This document shows positions 47,389-56,458 of a DNA stretch of 64,000 bases, piece by piece. The notes under the pieces are model-generated. The model searched no databases. It was not told the origin of the DNA and saw only the letters and a program-made list of their open reading frames with translations. The DNA lies in contig NZ_CP116968.1 of assembly GCF_032051675.1 (NCBI RefSeq), forward strand, positions 2,666,001-2,730,000, written 5' to 3'. Every line of letters begins with the position of its first letter. Position 1 is the stretch's first letter. The position numbers and the translations under genes are program-made. This DNA comes from Candidatus Nitrospira neomarina. GTDB lineage: Bacteria; Nitrospirota; Nitrospiria; Nitrospirales; UBA8639.

Positions 47389-48408
47389 TCAGAGAGCATA
47401 GCCCTGAGGGTTGTCATGTTGCCACCGCCAGGCATCCGCGCACATCTTATTGAGTCCGCGTTCAGCTCGCCACCCCAATAGTGTGAAAGCTTGTTTCGGA
47501 TCAGCATAGCAAGAAGCAATGTCACCGGGGCGGCGTGGTGCGATCTTATAGGGAATCGGCTTGCCACTCACGGCCTCAAATTCCCGCACGATCTCCAAAA
47601 CACTGTACCCGAAGCCCGTACCAAGGTTAACCGTTAGGCATTCTTTCTGAACATCCAGTCGAGCCAATGCCTCTAGTGCTTTGAGATGCCCCAGTGCCAA
47701 ATCAACTACATGAATATAATCCCGCACTCCGGTCCCATCGGGAGTAGGATAGTCGGCACCCCATACGTTCAAATGTTCCCGCCGTCCCACTGCAACCTGC
47801 GCCACAAAGGGTAACAAATTGTTGGGCATCCCCTGAGGATCTTCACCAATCAGACCACTATCATGCGCCCCAACAGGATTAAAGTACCGCAAGATGCCGA
47901 TCCGCCAGGAGGGATCGCTGCGGTGTGCGTCCCGCAAGATCTCCTCCACCATCAGTTTTGTGCGACCATATGGATTGGTCGCAGATAGGGGGTGGTCCTC
48001 GGTGAGCGGAAGGTGTTGCGGATCGCCATATACCGTGGCAGAAGAGCTGAATACAATCTGTTTCACGCCGCACTCTCCCATGGCCTCCAACAGGCGCAGG
48101 GACCCAACCACATTGTTGTCATAATAGGCCAATGGTTGTTGAACCGATTCTCCCACCGCCTTGAGACCGGCAAAGTGGATGACTGCAGTCGCCCCGCTTT
48201 CGCGCAGAGCCGCCACTACTGCGGCACGATCACGGCAGTCCCCGCGTATCAGGCGAAGGGGTTTCCCTGTAATATGCTGCACCCTCGCCAACGACTCAGG
48301 ATGGCTATTAGAGAAGTTGTCAAACACCGTCACATCACAGCCCGCATGGAGGAGCTCCACGCAAGTATGTGACCCGATATAGCCGGCACCGCCGGTTACC
48401 AAGATCAT
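47389..48408 (-). CDS. galE: UDP-glucose 4-epimerase
   Basis: A 339-residue extended SDR. The Rossmann motif VTGGAGYIGSHTC (4-16), VFDNFSNS, the catalytic SSSATVYG and NPYGRTK (YxxxK), and RYFNPVGAHDSG are the hallmarks of GalE, which interconverts UDP-glucose and UDP-galactose. The C-terminal RPGDIASCYADP also fits. It would supply UDP-galactose to the glycosyltransferases in the surface-glycan region. Minus strand, single gene. Confidence 0.95.
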   Translation of the reverse strand: MILVTGGAGYIGSHTCVELLHAGCDVTVFDNFSNSHPESLARVQHITGKPLRLIRGDCRDRAAVVAALRESGATAVIHFAGLKAVGESVQQPLAYYDNNVVGSLRLLEAMGECGVKQIVFSSSATVYGDPQHLPLTEDHPLSATNPYGRTKLMVEEILRDAHRSDPSWRIGILRYFNPVGAHDSGLIGEDPQGMPNNLLPFVAQVAVGRREHLNVWGADYPTPDGTGVRDYIHVVDLALGHLKALEALARLDVQKECLTVNLGTGFGYSVLEIVREFEAVSGKPIPYKIAPRRPGDIASCYADPKQAFTLLGWRAERGLNKMCADAWRWQHDNPQGYAL

Positions 48409-48870
48409 TGAGAACGCTCCCGTTGAAATTGAGATAGCCCGCTGCTTTTTCTTTTCATCTTTTTCCTTGGTACATCACGTGCAGGAGGCTGAGATACATC
48501 AATGATGACAAGCCAACGATTCCGTATTATGGAGTCTCAAAAATGTGCTGGGACCCTACATTGAGAAGAAATGTGCGTCAAGAAATAGATCGGTAAGGAA
48601 TAGAGGTGAATTGAGGAACATCAATACATGAAACCGGGGAGCCGGCGGCTCAAAAAAAACAAGACCCGTTCATGAATCCTCTAACCAATTCTCTCCCACG
48701 GCCCCAACCACTCCATAACCAGGAGAAAACCGTCCCTACTCCATAAATATTAAACGCTCCAGCATACCCCTACATCAGCTTGAGCCCACCATCATTCTGG
48801 ACACTATATAAGCGAGTGGGAAAACGAGGAAAGAAGAAAGAGGAGAATAGGCCAGATCGTGCAGGCCTTT
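48409..48870. other. Intergenic region between ccdA and galE
   Basis: About 460 bases between minus-strand genes. A short GGCC/GGCC hairpin lies at the ccdA end (about 48853-48886) but has no T-run. Nothing else recognisable. Confidence 0.35.
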
Positions 48871-49620
48871 TTATTGGCCGATGTACCAACCAATACCGTT
48901 ACGTTCAAGAAAACTGGTGATGAGTGTCAGAGAATCCGCATAAATCATGACGCCGACCGCCACTAACAGCCCGCCGCTAATAAACGACACCCCCCCTAAA
49001 TATGACCGCAGGTTTTTGAAGTAGCTCAAAAACGTATCCATCCCAAATGCCGTCAAAAAAAACGGGAGACCTAACCCCAACGAGTAGGCCGATAGAAGCA
49101 TCACCCCGCTGGACATTGATTCTGTCGTACTGGCATAGGCCAGTATGGCCCCCAACACCGGTCCTACGCACGGCGTCCAGCCGGCGGCAAATGCGGTCCC
49201 GATCAGAAAGGAACCCAGGTAGCCGACGGGACGCGTCTCGAAATGCATCAACCGTCGTTCAGTCATAAAAAAACTTAATTTCAAAATACCAAGCAAATAT
49301 AGCCCGAAAATAATAATCAGGACACCCCCGACTTTCCGGATCACGTCCTGATAGTCATACAACAATTGCCCCATCAGGCTGGCCGATGCTCCAAACGCGA
49401 TAAAGACGGTGGAAAACCCGGCAATAAACAACAGCGCATTGAGGATAATCGCGGACTTAAATCGTTCCCGCTCTTCAACTTTCGCGAGATTTTCCACCGA
49501 GAGTCCGGTGATATAGGATAGATAGGAAGGGACGAGGGGGAGGACGCAGGGGGAAACAAAAGACAGCAGTCCGGCACTAAACGCCGCAAGCAAAGACACC
49601 TGGCTGATCGAATCGATCAT
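48871..49620 (-). CDS. ccdA: Cytochrome c biogenesis protein CcdA
   Basis: A 249-residue integral membrane protein if started at ATG 49620; the open frame extends to 49758 but that part overlaps the upstream gene and lacks CcdA features. It has six hydrophobic helices and the two half-sites FVSPCVLPLVPSYL (~17-30) and AAGWTPCVGPVLGA, each with the membrane Cys that relays reducing power from cytoplasmic thioredoxin to periplasmic thioredoxin-like proteins. It follows the TlpA-like gene by 7 bases and is likely cotranscribed, keeping the cytochrome c and CcmG-type cysteines reduced. Confidence 0.92.
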   Translation of the reverse strand: MIDSISQVSLLAAFSAGLLSFVSPCVLPLVPSYLSYITGLSVENLAKVEERERFKSAIILNALLFIAGFSTVFIAFGASASLMGQLLYDYQDVIRKVGGVLIIIFGLYLLGILKLSFFMTERRLMHFETRPVGYLGSFLIGTAFAAGWTPCVGPVLGAILAYASTTESMSSGVMLLSAYSLGLGLPFFLTAFGMDTFLSYFKNLRSYLGGVSFISGGLLVAVGVMIYADSLTLITSFLERNGIGWYIGQ

Positions 49621-49627
49621 ATTGTTC

Positions 49628-50266
49628 TTACATCCGTTGGGAAGACTCTGGAATCGACTCTTGAAGTACCTCGGCAATTCCCCTGCGAGCTTCAGGGCTA
49701 TTCCAATCACGGGATCCGAAGACCACCTGTCGGATGATGCCTTGACGATCAATCGCAAAGGTCATAGGGAGCGTCCGTGCGCCATAGGTCAACCCTACCT
49801 CATAATCCTGATCATGCAAGATAGGAAAGCTCAAGCCCATCGCCTCCTGAAAAGGCCTAGTCACGGCAGTGCCCTGTTGGTCAACGGAAACCGCCACAAT
49901 TTCCAAACCTTTCGATCGCATACTCCGATACAAAGCCTCCATTGCGGGCATTTCAACCCGGCACGGCCCACACCAGGTCGCCCAAAAATTCAGCAACACT
50001 ACTTTTCCCTTAAAATCGGACAGCGAAACAGCCTTTCCATGCATATCCATCAAGCGAAAATCCGGAGCGGGGGATCCCTTTGACGGACGGGAAGCTACAG
50101 AATGAGAAGATGGCGCATCGGCAAAAGAACTTTCAGAATAGCCGGAATCGCAGCCTAGAAGAAGGCAAAAAATCCCCATCCCTCCCAAAAAGAGTCCAGA
50201 TTTCGAGAGGTAATGGCCTGCGGCCCTCAACCCAAGAATGGTTTTCAATTCACTGCCTCCCCACAA
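49628..50266 (-). CDS. TlpA/ResA-type thioredoxin lipoprotein
   Basis: A 212-residue thioredoxin-fold protein. A signal peptide ends in the lipobox LLLGC (C39), so it is a lipoprotein anchored in a membrane and facing the periplasm. The active site is FWATWCGPCR (C99, C102). The fold continues with SVDQQGT and the cis-Pro region TLPMTFAID. It is a thiol reductant for apocytochromes or CcmG-type partners, receiving electrons from CcdA encoded just downstream. Divergent from ccmA. Confidence 0.88.
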   Translation of the reverse strand: MWGGSELKTILGLRAAGHYLSKSGLFLGGMGIFCLLLGCDSGYSESSFADAPSSHSVASRPSKGSPAPDFRLMDMHGKAVSLSDFKGKVVLLNFWATWCGPCRVEMPAMEALYRSMRSKGLEIVAVSVDQQGTAVTRPFQEAMGLSFPILHDQDYEVGLTYGARTLPMTFAIDRQGIIRQVVFGSRDWNSPEARRGIAEVLQESIPESSQRM

Positions 50267-50679
50267 AACAACTATTCAAGCACACCCAATGGACTATACC
50301 GACAAACTCCTTCAACCTTCATCATAAGACCCGATAAATTTCATCGTCAACGCACTTCCTTTCTTACGGATTGACCCACCAGGATCATTGGGATTTTATT
50401 GGATCAGGTGCCTGCCAACTCCATATTTTTGAGGAGATCCATATAAATTACCAGGTCTGGACGATAAGATAACGGGAAAGCCAAATGTGATGGTTCAATT
50501 TATCCGGCAAGACCTTACGTAGCCGTGAACGAAACTCCCTATTCTGCGAGACTCGGGAAACTGTGAACGATAAAAGCCTATCGCTGGCGACTGTTTCCAA
50601 CATCTTGTTACATTCCTAGACAACCTTCAAAACATTTCGTAGACTGCAAGGCTAACTTTTCCAAGTCTCTTACCATGAC
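50267..50679. other. Divergent intergenic region between the thioredoxin and ccmA genes
   Basis: About 410 bases that should hold promoters for both the thioredoxin-ccdA and ccmAB units. No RNA gene, repeat or open frame of note was recognised. Confidence 0.4.
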
Positions 50680-51354
50680 ATGATCGCCATTCAGGTCAGC
50701 AATCTTTCCAAAGCCTACGGTTTCTATCGTATTTTTGAGGATCTGTCTTTTGACATTCATCCAGGAGAGTGTTTTGCCTTATTTGGCCCCAACGGGGCAG
50801 GAAAAACGACGTTGCTCAGGATTTTAGCCACCCTCCAAGCGCCTTCTCATGGTCAGTTTACCATTTTTGGCCAGGATGGCGTGGCACAGAAGGATACCGT
50901 TCGAGAAATCATCATGCTGATCGCCCACGGATCCCATTTATATGATGAACTCAGTGCCACCGAAAATCTTCAATTTGCCATGGGCCTGCGCGGGCAAACC
51001 CCATCTCCACCTCACATCAAACGGGCACTGGATCGAACCGGAATCGGGGCCTTTGCCGACCTCAAAATACGTCAATTTTCGGCCGGGATGAAAAAGCGAT
51101 TGGATTTCGCCAAAACCATTCTGGCTCAGCCACAACTCCTTTTACTCGATGAGCCCTACAACGCCTTGGATCATGACGGGGTGGCTATCACCAACCAGCT
51201 CATTCAGGAAACGCTGGACCGCGACGGCACCGTGTTCATGACCACGCATGACCATGACAAGGCCACCCAAATCGCTACACGGGGCGGGATTCTCAAAGGC
51301 GGACACCTTCAACTTCTCTCCCCTGAGCAACTCACCACTGATGCCATTTTTTAA
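50680..51354 (+). CDS. ccmA: Heme exporter ATP-binding protein CcmA
   Basis: A 224-residue ABC ATPase of System I cytochrome c maturation. Walker A GPNGAGKTTL (36-45), the signature FSAGMKKRLD, and Walker B LLLLDEPYNALD are all present. With CcmB and CcmC it forms the complex that releases heme-loaded CcmE. It overlaps ccmB by 14 bases, so the two are coupled. Confidence 0.92.
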   Translation: MIAIQVSNLSKAYGFYRIFEDLSFDIHPGECFALFGPNGAGKTTLLRILATLQAPSHGQFTIFGQDGVAQKDTVREIIMLIAHGSHLYDELSATENLQFAMGLRGQTPSPPHIKRALDRTGIGAFADLKIRQFSAGMKKRLDFAKTILAQPQLLLLDEPYNALDHDGVAITNQLIQETLDRDGTVFMTTHDHDKATQIATRGGILKGGHLQLLSPEQLTTDAIF

Positions 51355-52018
51355 AACAATTCGCTGGGTCGTCTGGAAGGACCTGATCAGTGAATGGCGG
51401 ACACGGGAAACCATGTCGTCGATGTTGTTCTTTGCCCTCATTGTCATTCTGGTATTTAGCTTCAGCTTTTCCATGGACCAGGATGCGGCACGTCAACTGA
51501 TTGCGGGAATAATCTGGGTGGCCTTTACCTTTACGGGCATTATCGGCTTAGGAAAATCCTTCACCTCGGAACTGCAAAACGATTGTCTGGAGTCCCTGCA
51601 AATGTGCCCCGCTCCCAAGGGCGCCATTTATCTCGGAAAAGTCGCGGCCAATTTCCTCTTCATGCTCTCAGTCGAAATCCTCTTATTCCCCTTGTTCGTC
51701 TTATTCTTTAATCTGGATGTCTTTGAAGCCGTCGGAATCCTCTTGATTATATTTTTTCTGGCCACCTTGGGATTATCGGCCGTCGGCACGCTCTTTTCAG
51801 CCTTAACCGTGCAGATTCGAGCCCGGGAGGTCATGCTCCCCGTTCTCCTTCTGCCCCTGGCCGTTCCGGTCATGATTGCCGCCGTAGAAGCCACACGCGG
51901 AGCCTTAAGTGGCGATCCATTTTCTTTTTACTCGCAATGGCTCCAACTCTTAATCATTTTTGACATTATTTTCACCGTACTCTCATTCTGGCTGTTTGAA
52001 TTCATATTAGATTCGTAA
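51341..52018 (+). CDS. ccmB: Heme exporter membrane protein CcmB
   Basis: A 225-residue membrane protein started at ATG 51341, which overlaps the ccmA stop; the longer frame to 51248 lies inside ccmA. Six hydrophobic helices are visible, with the family-typical KDLISEWRTRE near the N-terminus (~13-23) and GKSFTSELQNDCLE (~71-84). It is the permease partner of CcmA. The gene is followed by a long gap and a reverse-oriented gene instead of ccmC, so the usual operon is interrupted here. Confidence 0.9.
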   Translation: MPFFKTIRWVVWKDLISEWRTRETMSSMLFFALIVILVFSFSFSMDQDAARQLIAGIIWVAFTFTGIIGLGKSFTSELQNDCLESLQMCPAPKGAIYLGKVAANFLFMLSVEILLFPLFVLFFNLDVFEAVGILLIIFFLATLGLSAVGTLFSALTVQIRAREVMLPVLLLPLAVPVMIAAVEATRGALSGDPFSFYSQWLQLLIIFDIIFTVLSFWLFEFILDS

Positions 52019-52576
52019 GTGTCCACAGCCCGTTCATCAGCACAATCCTGCTCCCGCTTTCAACCGATCTAAATGCCATCTTTATCGAAATAATCATCCT
52101 CAGCAAATCCCCTACCCGCCAACATCCGGCCCTCCACCACCCCGACATCACAATGCTTCACAACATTGATAACACCAGTGAACTTCCCCTCGCGAACCGG
52201 TGCGGGTCATCACGAGGCCTCCCATCAGTCTGAAATAAAGGACCAACCCGAGGGAACGGAAAGATTGTTGTAGAGGTCAAAACAGGACAAGACAACACGG
52301 GAAAGTCGGCCAATCTATCTATTCACTTTGACCAAATCGGAGGCGGAGGCGGGTTGATACCGATCAGCCGAAAGGGGCACAGGGAAACGCTTCAGTGATT
52401 AACTGAGTACCCTTTAATCTTACATACCAAATCCTTTTTCCGGCAAAGCATTCAAACGGATTCTCGCTGGAGGGAATAACCTTCCAAAAGAATGTAATCC
52501 TCCTAGTCGGCCTCGCATCATGCGATCCTCCTGGCTCACGGCCGCCAATGTGGCGCGACCATAGGGACAGAAGAGG
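52019..52576. other. Intergenic region between ccmB and the inserted secreted-protein gene
   Basis: About 560 bases between convergent genes, longer than normal inside a ccm operon. I see no recognisable gene, inverted repeat of insertion-sequence type, or RNA. It may be the left edge of an insertion. Confidence 0.4.
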
Positions 52577-54250
52577 TCAATTCGTCAATTCCAAGGGCAG
52601 TGTGTTGGAGAAACGATTCTGGCCATTGAACTGTGTGTTGACTTGAACGGGGTAGGTGCCTGCGGCCAAAGTCAAATTACCTAGGGTGACTTTGATCGTC
52701 ATGTTATCCATGAGATCGACATTCGTGCCGAGGTTGATCGGCTGTCCGCCAATAAGCACCGCCGTCACGCTGCCAGGATACAGAAACTCCCCGGTGATTG
52801 TGACCTGACCGCCATCCTTCTGGACCATGGCCGGGTTGAGGTTCGTCAGGTGCGGCGGCGAGACCGTCCATGCTGAGAATGGGTAAGTGACATTACAGTT
52901 ACGGAACCATTCAATTTCGTCGAAAATTGACCCGCCACTGTTAAGGTTAAGGATGCCGTAGGCATTGAGCCAGGTGATTTGTCCGCTGCCCGTCCCGCCA
53001 TGTGGATAGGCGTCCTGTGGTATGAACCACGTCCAAGTCGGCGAATAAGAATAGGAGAATCCTGGAGTAAAATTTTGTGGGATAAATTCCCAGGTAGGCG
53101 ATAGGTCTACTGAAACGTTCTTAATAGTCGTCGCAGGCATGCTGTAGGTCGTTGATTGGCCAGACGTTATGGAGCCACCCGCTGTAACGTTAGGACCATC
53201 CGAATCCACCCCAATCGATCCGCTTACTGTAGTGCTTGAGTCGTTGGTGTATGAGGTTTCAACAGTTGTCACGGTTTGGGGGTCTGTAAATTCGAGACCG
53301 GATATGGACTCATCAATCTTGTCACCCGAAGATGCCTCTACCAGTGTGGACTGATAAGCGGCCGCGAGAAACGCGTTCCCTGCCGTGGGATTAGCCGTCA
53401 TGTATTGCTGAACAAGGTAGTAGTCCGCGCCAGGAGAACTGCAGGAGCCACAACCCATATCCGAAAAATTTCGCATTCCGTAGACATAGACATCCAGCTC
53501 GGCAGACCCTCCAGCAAGTCCCTTCGCTCCAGTGCCGCTGTCTTTGAAGCTACAATGCGTCGCGGTGGCGAGGTCCGTCAGGAACGTGGTCGGGTCGCTT
53601 GTCTCGCTGACATTGCCCTCACGAGGCTGTGGTGGACTCGCCGCAAAACGCTCGCGTAACCAAGCGCGATCCGTAGCTCGGTCCTGACGCCGGCCGAGAC
53701 CATTCAGGCAAAAGGAGGAACTCTGCTCGGGGACTCTGGTGACGGACTGTTGTAATCCATAGAGCGGAATCCGTGTTTGCCCCGGTTGTGGAGTGCAATT
53801 GACCTCCTGCCCCGGACGCAGCAGCCGGTGGAAGGTGCGTGCTTCATCTTGGGTCGCGCCGACGATGGCGACTGTCTTGCCGACCTGGTGGGCCTCTCTC
53901 ATTACAGCAATCGTCCCCGGGTCGTCGAGGTCTTGTGATGCGATCACCACATGCGTCGGGAAGTGCTCGGATGGGTTTTCCCCAATCGGAAGCAGCAGAT
54001 AATCGCGGCGCAGCAGATCAAGCGCGGCACTCTCAACAACGTCAGAGACCTGGATGATATTGCCTGCCTCGCACAGGTTGCGTGCTTCCAAACCATGGTT
54101 GTCGCAGGAGGCTCCCTTTTTCTTACAATGCCCCTTACCTTCTTCCCACCCTGTGCACCGCTTCGCGGGGGAACCCCCCTCTGCCGCGACGGTTCCCGTG
54201 ATGAGGAAAACACAAAATCCGACCAACCCAATTCTCATGAGGTCTCGCAT
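52577..54250 (-). CDS. Secreted protein with possible leukocidin-like β-pore region and C-terminal IPT/TIG domain
   Basis: A 557-residue protein with an N-terminal signal peptide (hydrophobic 6-20, ending GTVAAE). Residues ~25-60 are Cys-rich (four Cys). The middle (~270-430) has ELDVYVYGMRNFS, GADYYLVQQYM, then a stretch of alternating Ser/Thr/Gly/Val (VETSYTNDSSTTVSGSIG) and a W-rich YSPTWTW; this order resembles leukocidin/hemolysin-type β-pore-forming toxins, though the match is by eye. The last ~85 residues (PPHLTNLNPAMVQKDGGQVT start) are an IPT/TIG immunoglobulin-like domain. It lies reversed between ccmB and ccmC, suggesting insertion. Function is not proven. Confidence 0.5.
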   Translation of the reverse strand: MRDLMRIGLVGFCVFLITGTVAAEGGSPAKRCTGWEEGKGHCKKKGASCDNHGLEARNLCEAGNIIQVSDVVESAALDLLRRDYLLLPIGENPSEHFPTHVVIASQDLDDPGTIAVMREAHQVGKTVAIVGATQDEARTFHRLLRPGQEVNCTPQPGQTRIPLYGLQQSVTRVPEQSSSFCLNGLGRRQDRATDRAWLRERFAASPPQPREGNVSETSDPTTFLTDLATATHCSFKDSGTGAKGLAGGSAELDVYVYGMRNFSDMGCGSCSSPGADYYLVQQYMTANPTAGNAFLAAAYQSTLVEASSGDKIDESISGLEFTDPQTVTTVETSYTNDSSTTVSGSIGVDSDGPNVTAGGSITSGQSTTYSMPATTIKNVSVDLSPTWEFIPQNFTPGFSYSYSPTWTWFIPQDAYPHGGTGSGQITWLNAYGILNLNSGGSIFDEIEWFRNCNVTYPFSAWTVSPPHLTNLNPAMVQKDGGQVTITGEFLYPGSVTAVLIGGQPINLGTNVDLMDNMTIKVTLGNLTLAAGTYPVQVNTQFNGQNRFSNTLPLELTN

Positions 54251-54757
54251 GGCGTCCTTTCCTCTTGCTGGATCCCTTCTTCGCCCTGGCTTTACCCAGC
54301 GTTTGGTTTCTTGTCAAAATTGTGAAGATTGATAGCAAAAGATTAAAAAAAGAAAAAAATTCTTATGTCGCACAATAAAACGGCGTCTCGGATCTCCTCT
54401 TTTGTCTCCGGCCCGATTGAAGAAATATGCCGATGATTCGACGGTCATATAGATTTAGGCTTCTCTGGATATATCATCCATAGTCAACGTTGAGTTGGGG
54501 GAAGTCAATTCCACCTATTGACTTATTTATTGACATTGGCCTTATTCATCCTCATCTTGGCCCCGTGCATGGCGCAGAATGCCTTCATTACCTACCTTAG
54601 GGCGAAGCTAATATCCAGTAATGATGAAGAGAGGTCATCTGATTCATTGTCATGCAACATGTGCTAGAACTTTATTAGGTTGTTTTAATGACCCAGATCC
54701 TTATCAGCAGCATTTGAAGGAGTTAGCCCTTCCCTCCGTCGGGTTATCCGTTTTACA
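54251..54757. other. Intergenic region between the inserted gene and ccmC
   Basis: About 500 bases. It must hold the promoter of the ccmC-ccmI unit and that of the divergent secreted-protein gene. An AT-rich stretch lies around 54330-54370. No RNA gene or repeat was recognised. Confidence 0.4.
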
Positions 54758-55492
54758 ATGCCCAACATGATCAATCGCATTATTCGTCAGATTCAACGCT
54801 ATAAAGGATGGTTTGGCGGAGGGGCCGCTCTCTGCATCTTTTTAGGCTTGTATATCGGCTTGCTCGCCTCACCGCCTGATTATTATCAAGGAGAACTGGT
54901 CCGGATCATGTATGTGCATGTGCCCCTGGCTCACACAAGCACGTTGGCCTATTCCGTATTATTTTTCGGGAGTATCTGGTATTTGTGGAAACGGGATCCG
55001 CTTGTGGATAACATGTGCCAGGCCTCGGCGAGCATTTGTGCCCTATTTACCTCACTTGCCCTCGTCACAGGTTCGATCTGGGCAAAGCCCACATGGAACA
55101 CCTGGTGGACCTGGGACCCACGCCTCGTCTCGTTTACGGTGCTCCTCTTGATTTTAGGGGGGTACATCATGCTTCGGCGCCTCGTGGATGACCAGGCGCA
55201 GGGCGGGCGCTATGCGGCAATTCTGGCCATTGTCGGAGGCATCGATCTGCCCATCATAAAATTTTCGGTGGAATGGTGGAGAACACTCCACCAACCCATG
55301 TCGTTCTCTACCAGAGGAGTCAGCATTTCAGAAGACATTCTGGTACCCCTGACGTTAATGAGCATCGGCTGTTGGTTATTGTTTGCCTATATGGTAATGG
55401 TCCGCACTCAAATTTTGTACTTGACTGACTTATTGCATGCCAAAAAAGGTCGATTTCTCAGTCAGACCCATTTTTCTCAGACGACTCCATGA
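54758..55492 (+). CDS. ccmC: Heme exporter protein CcmC
   Basis: A 244-residue membrane protein with about six helices. The tryptophan-rich WWD segment PTWNTWWTWDPRL (~111-123) and the flanking His residues in YVHVPLAH and RTLHQP are the heme-handling features of CcmC, which loads heme onto CcmE. It starts a seven-gene run of maturation genes and overlaps the next gene by four bases. Confidence 0.93.
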   Translation: MPNMINRIIRQIQRYKGWFGGGAALCIFLGLYIGLLASPPDYYQGELVRIMYVHVPLAHTSTLAYSVLFFGSIWYLWKRDPLVDNMCQASASICALFTSLALVTGSIWAKPTWNTWWTWDPRLVSFTVLLLILGGYIMLRRLVDDQAQGGRYAAILAIVGGIDLPIIKFSVEWWRTLHQPMSFSTRGVSISEDILVPLTLMSIGCWLLFAYMVMVRTQILYLTDLLHAKKGRFLSQTHFSQTTP

Positions 55493-56001
55493 CCGGGTTA
55501 TATACACGCTGGGCGTTGATTCTGGTGGCAACCCTCCTTCTCGCCATCCTGACCTATCAGCACTACCAGCAAAACTTATCCACATTGTCCATGGGAACGC
55601 TCTTGAGCAGTCCTCCGGTCACCCAACCGGTCAGGATACAAGGGATGGTCAAAAGTGGTACCTTGCAGGGTGACGTGGAACATGGGCAGGCCACATTTGA
55701 ATTTGTGGATGGGGCAGCCAGCCTTACTGTGGAATACCAGGGTCCTCCACTGGAAAACATTCGCGAATTAAAAACCCTCGTTCTCATCGGGCGCTGGGAC
55801 AGCCAGGCACAGATTTTTCGCGCGCAAGACACGGCGTTGATTAATAATTTTGGATTTGTGGCCGCCGCCTATCTGATTTCCGTCCTGGCCTTGGGGTGGA
55901 TGGTATTTGCCATGAGCCAAAGAGTCATGGTTTTATTTAAAGAGATCAAAGAATCCAAACTTTACGAACCAGAGGCAGACTCCCTTGGGTACAAAGAATA
56001 A
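55489..56001 (+). CDS. CcmE-like OB-fold domain fused to a CcmD-like membrane segment, lacking the heme His
   Basis: A 170-residue protein. An N-terminal membrane helix (~7-22) leads to an OB-fold-like region (~46-114) that parallels the next gene, CcmE, residue for residue in places (VRIQGMVKSG, FEFVDGAASLTVEYQG). It lacks the HxxxY heme-attachment motif of CcmE. A second membrane helix and basic tail (FGFVAAAYLISVLALG, ~121-136, then Lys/Arg/Glu) look like CcmD, which is otherwise missing. It may act as a CcmD-like partner in heme transfer without binding heme itself. It overlaps ccmC by four bases and ccmE by 17. Confidence 0.68.
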   Translation: MTGLYTRWALILVATLLLAILTYQHYQQNLSTLSMGTLLSSPPVTQPVRIQGMVKSGTLQGDVEHGQATFEFVDGAASLTVEYQGPPLENIRELKTLVLIGRWDSQAQIFRAQDTALINNFGFVAAAYLISVLALGWMVFAMSQRVMVLFKEIKESKLYEPEADSLGYKE

Positions 56002-56440
56002 AAAAATCGCCATCATTGTCAGCATACTCCTTGTTGCCGGTTCGCTTGGGTATCTCGCGTTTGGGAATTTCGGGGAAAATATTGTGTACTTCGTGACCCC
56101 CTCTGAGGTAAAAGCCTTTACCGCCGAAGCCTACAGCAAAAAAGTTCGTGTGGGTGGCATGGTGGTCAAAGGCAGTCTCAAAACCCAACCCGAGCCGGTA
56201 GGTCTGACCTTTGAGCTCACAGATGGTGCCGCCACGATTCCTGTCGCGTTTCAGGGTATTCCCCCGGACCTGTTTAAAGAGGGACAAGGGGCGGTGGTGG
56301 AAGGCCAATGGCGTGACGGCCGGACCTTTCATTCCACGATGATCATGGCCAAGCATTCCGAGGACTACATGCCCATGGAACTCAAACGAGCGGGTGTGGA
56401 ACTTCCCAAAAAAGATTTCATGAAAACCCTCTCGCCCTAA
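55985..56440 (+). CDS. ccmE: Cytochrome c-type biogenesis heme chaperone CcmE
   Basis: A 151-residue protein, starting with TTG at 55985 behind a GAGG site. An N-terminal helix (~8-24) anchors it in the inner membrane; the periplasmic OB fold ends in MAKHSEDYMP, where His124 is the covalent heme-binding residue and Tyr128 completes HxxxY. CcmE carries heme from CcmC to CcmF. It overlaps the CcmE/CcmD-like gene and lies 18 bases before ccmF. Confidence 0.93.
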   Translation: MGTKNKKIAIIVSILLVAGSLGYLAFGNFGENIVYFVTPSEVKAFTAEAYSKKVRVGGMVVKGSLKTQPEPVGLTFELTDGAATIPVAFQGIPPDLFKEGQGAVVEGQWRDGRTFHSTMIMAKHSEDYMPMELKRAGVELPKKDFMKTLSP

Positions 56441-56458
56441 CCCTGTTCGCCATTCTCT

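Noticed and set aside
47063-47401. 112-codon plus-strand frame between the BamD-like gene and galE
   Set aside because: It overlaps the galE end, has no family features and no supported start.
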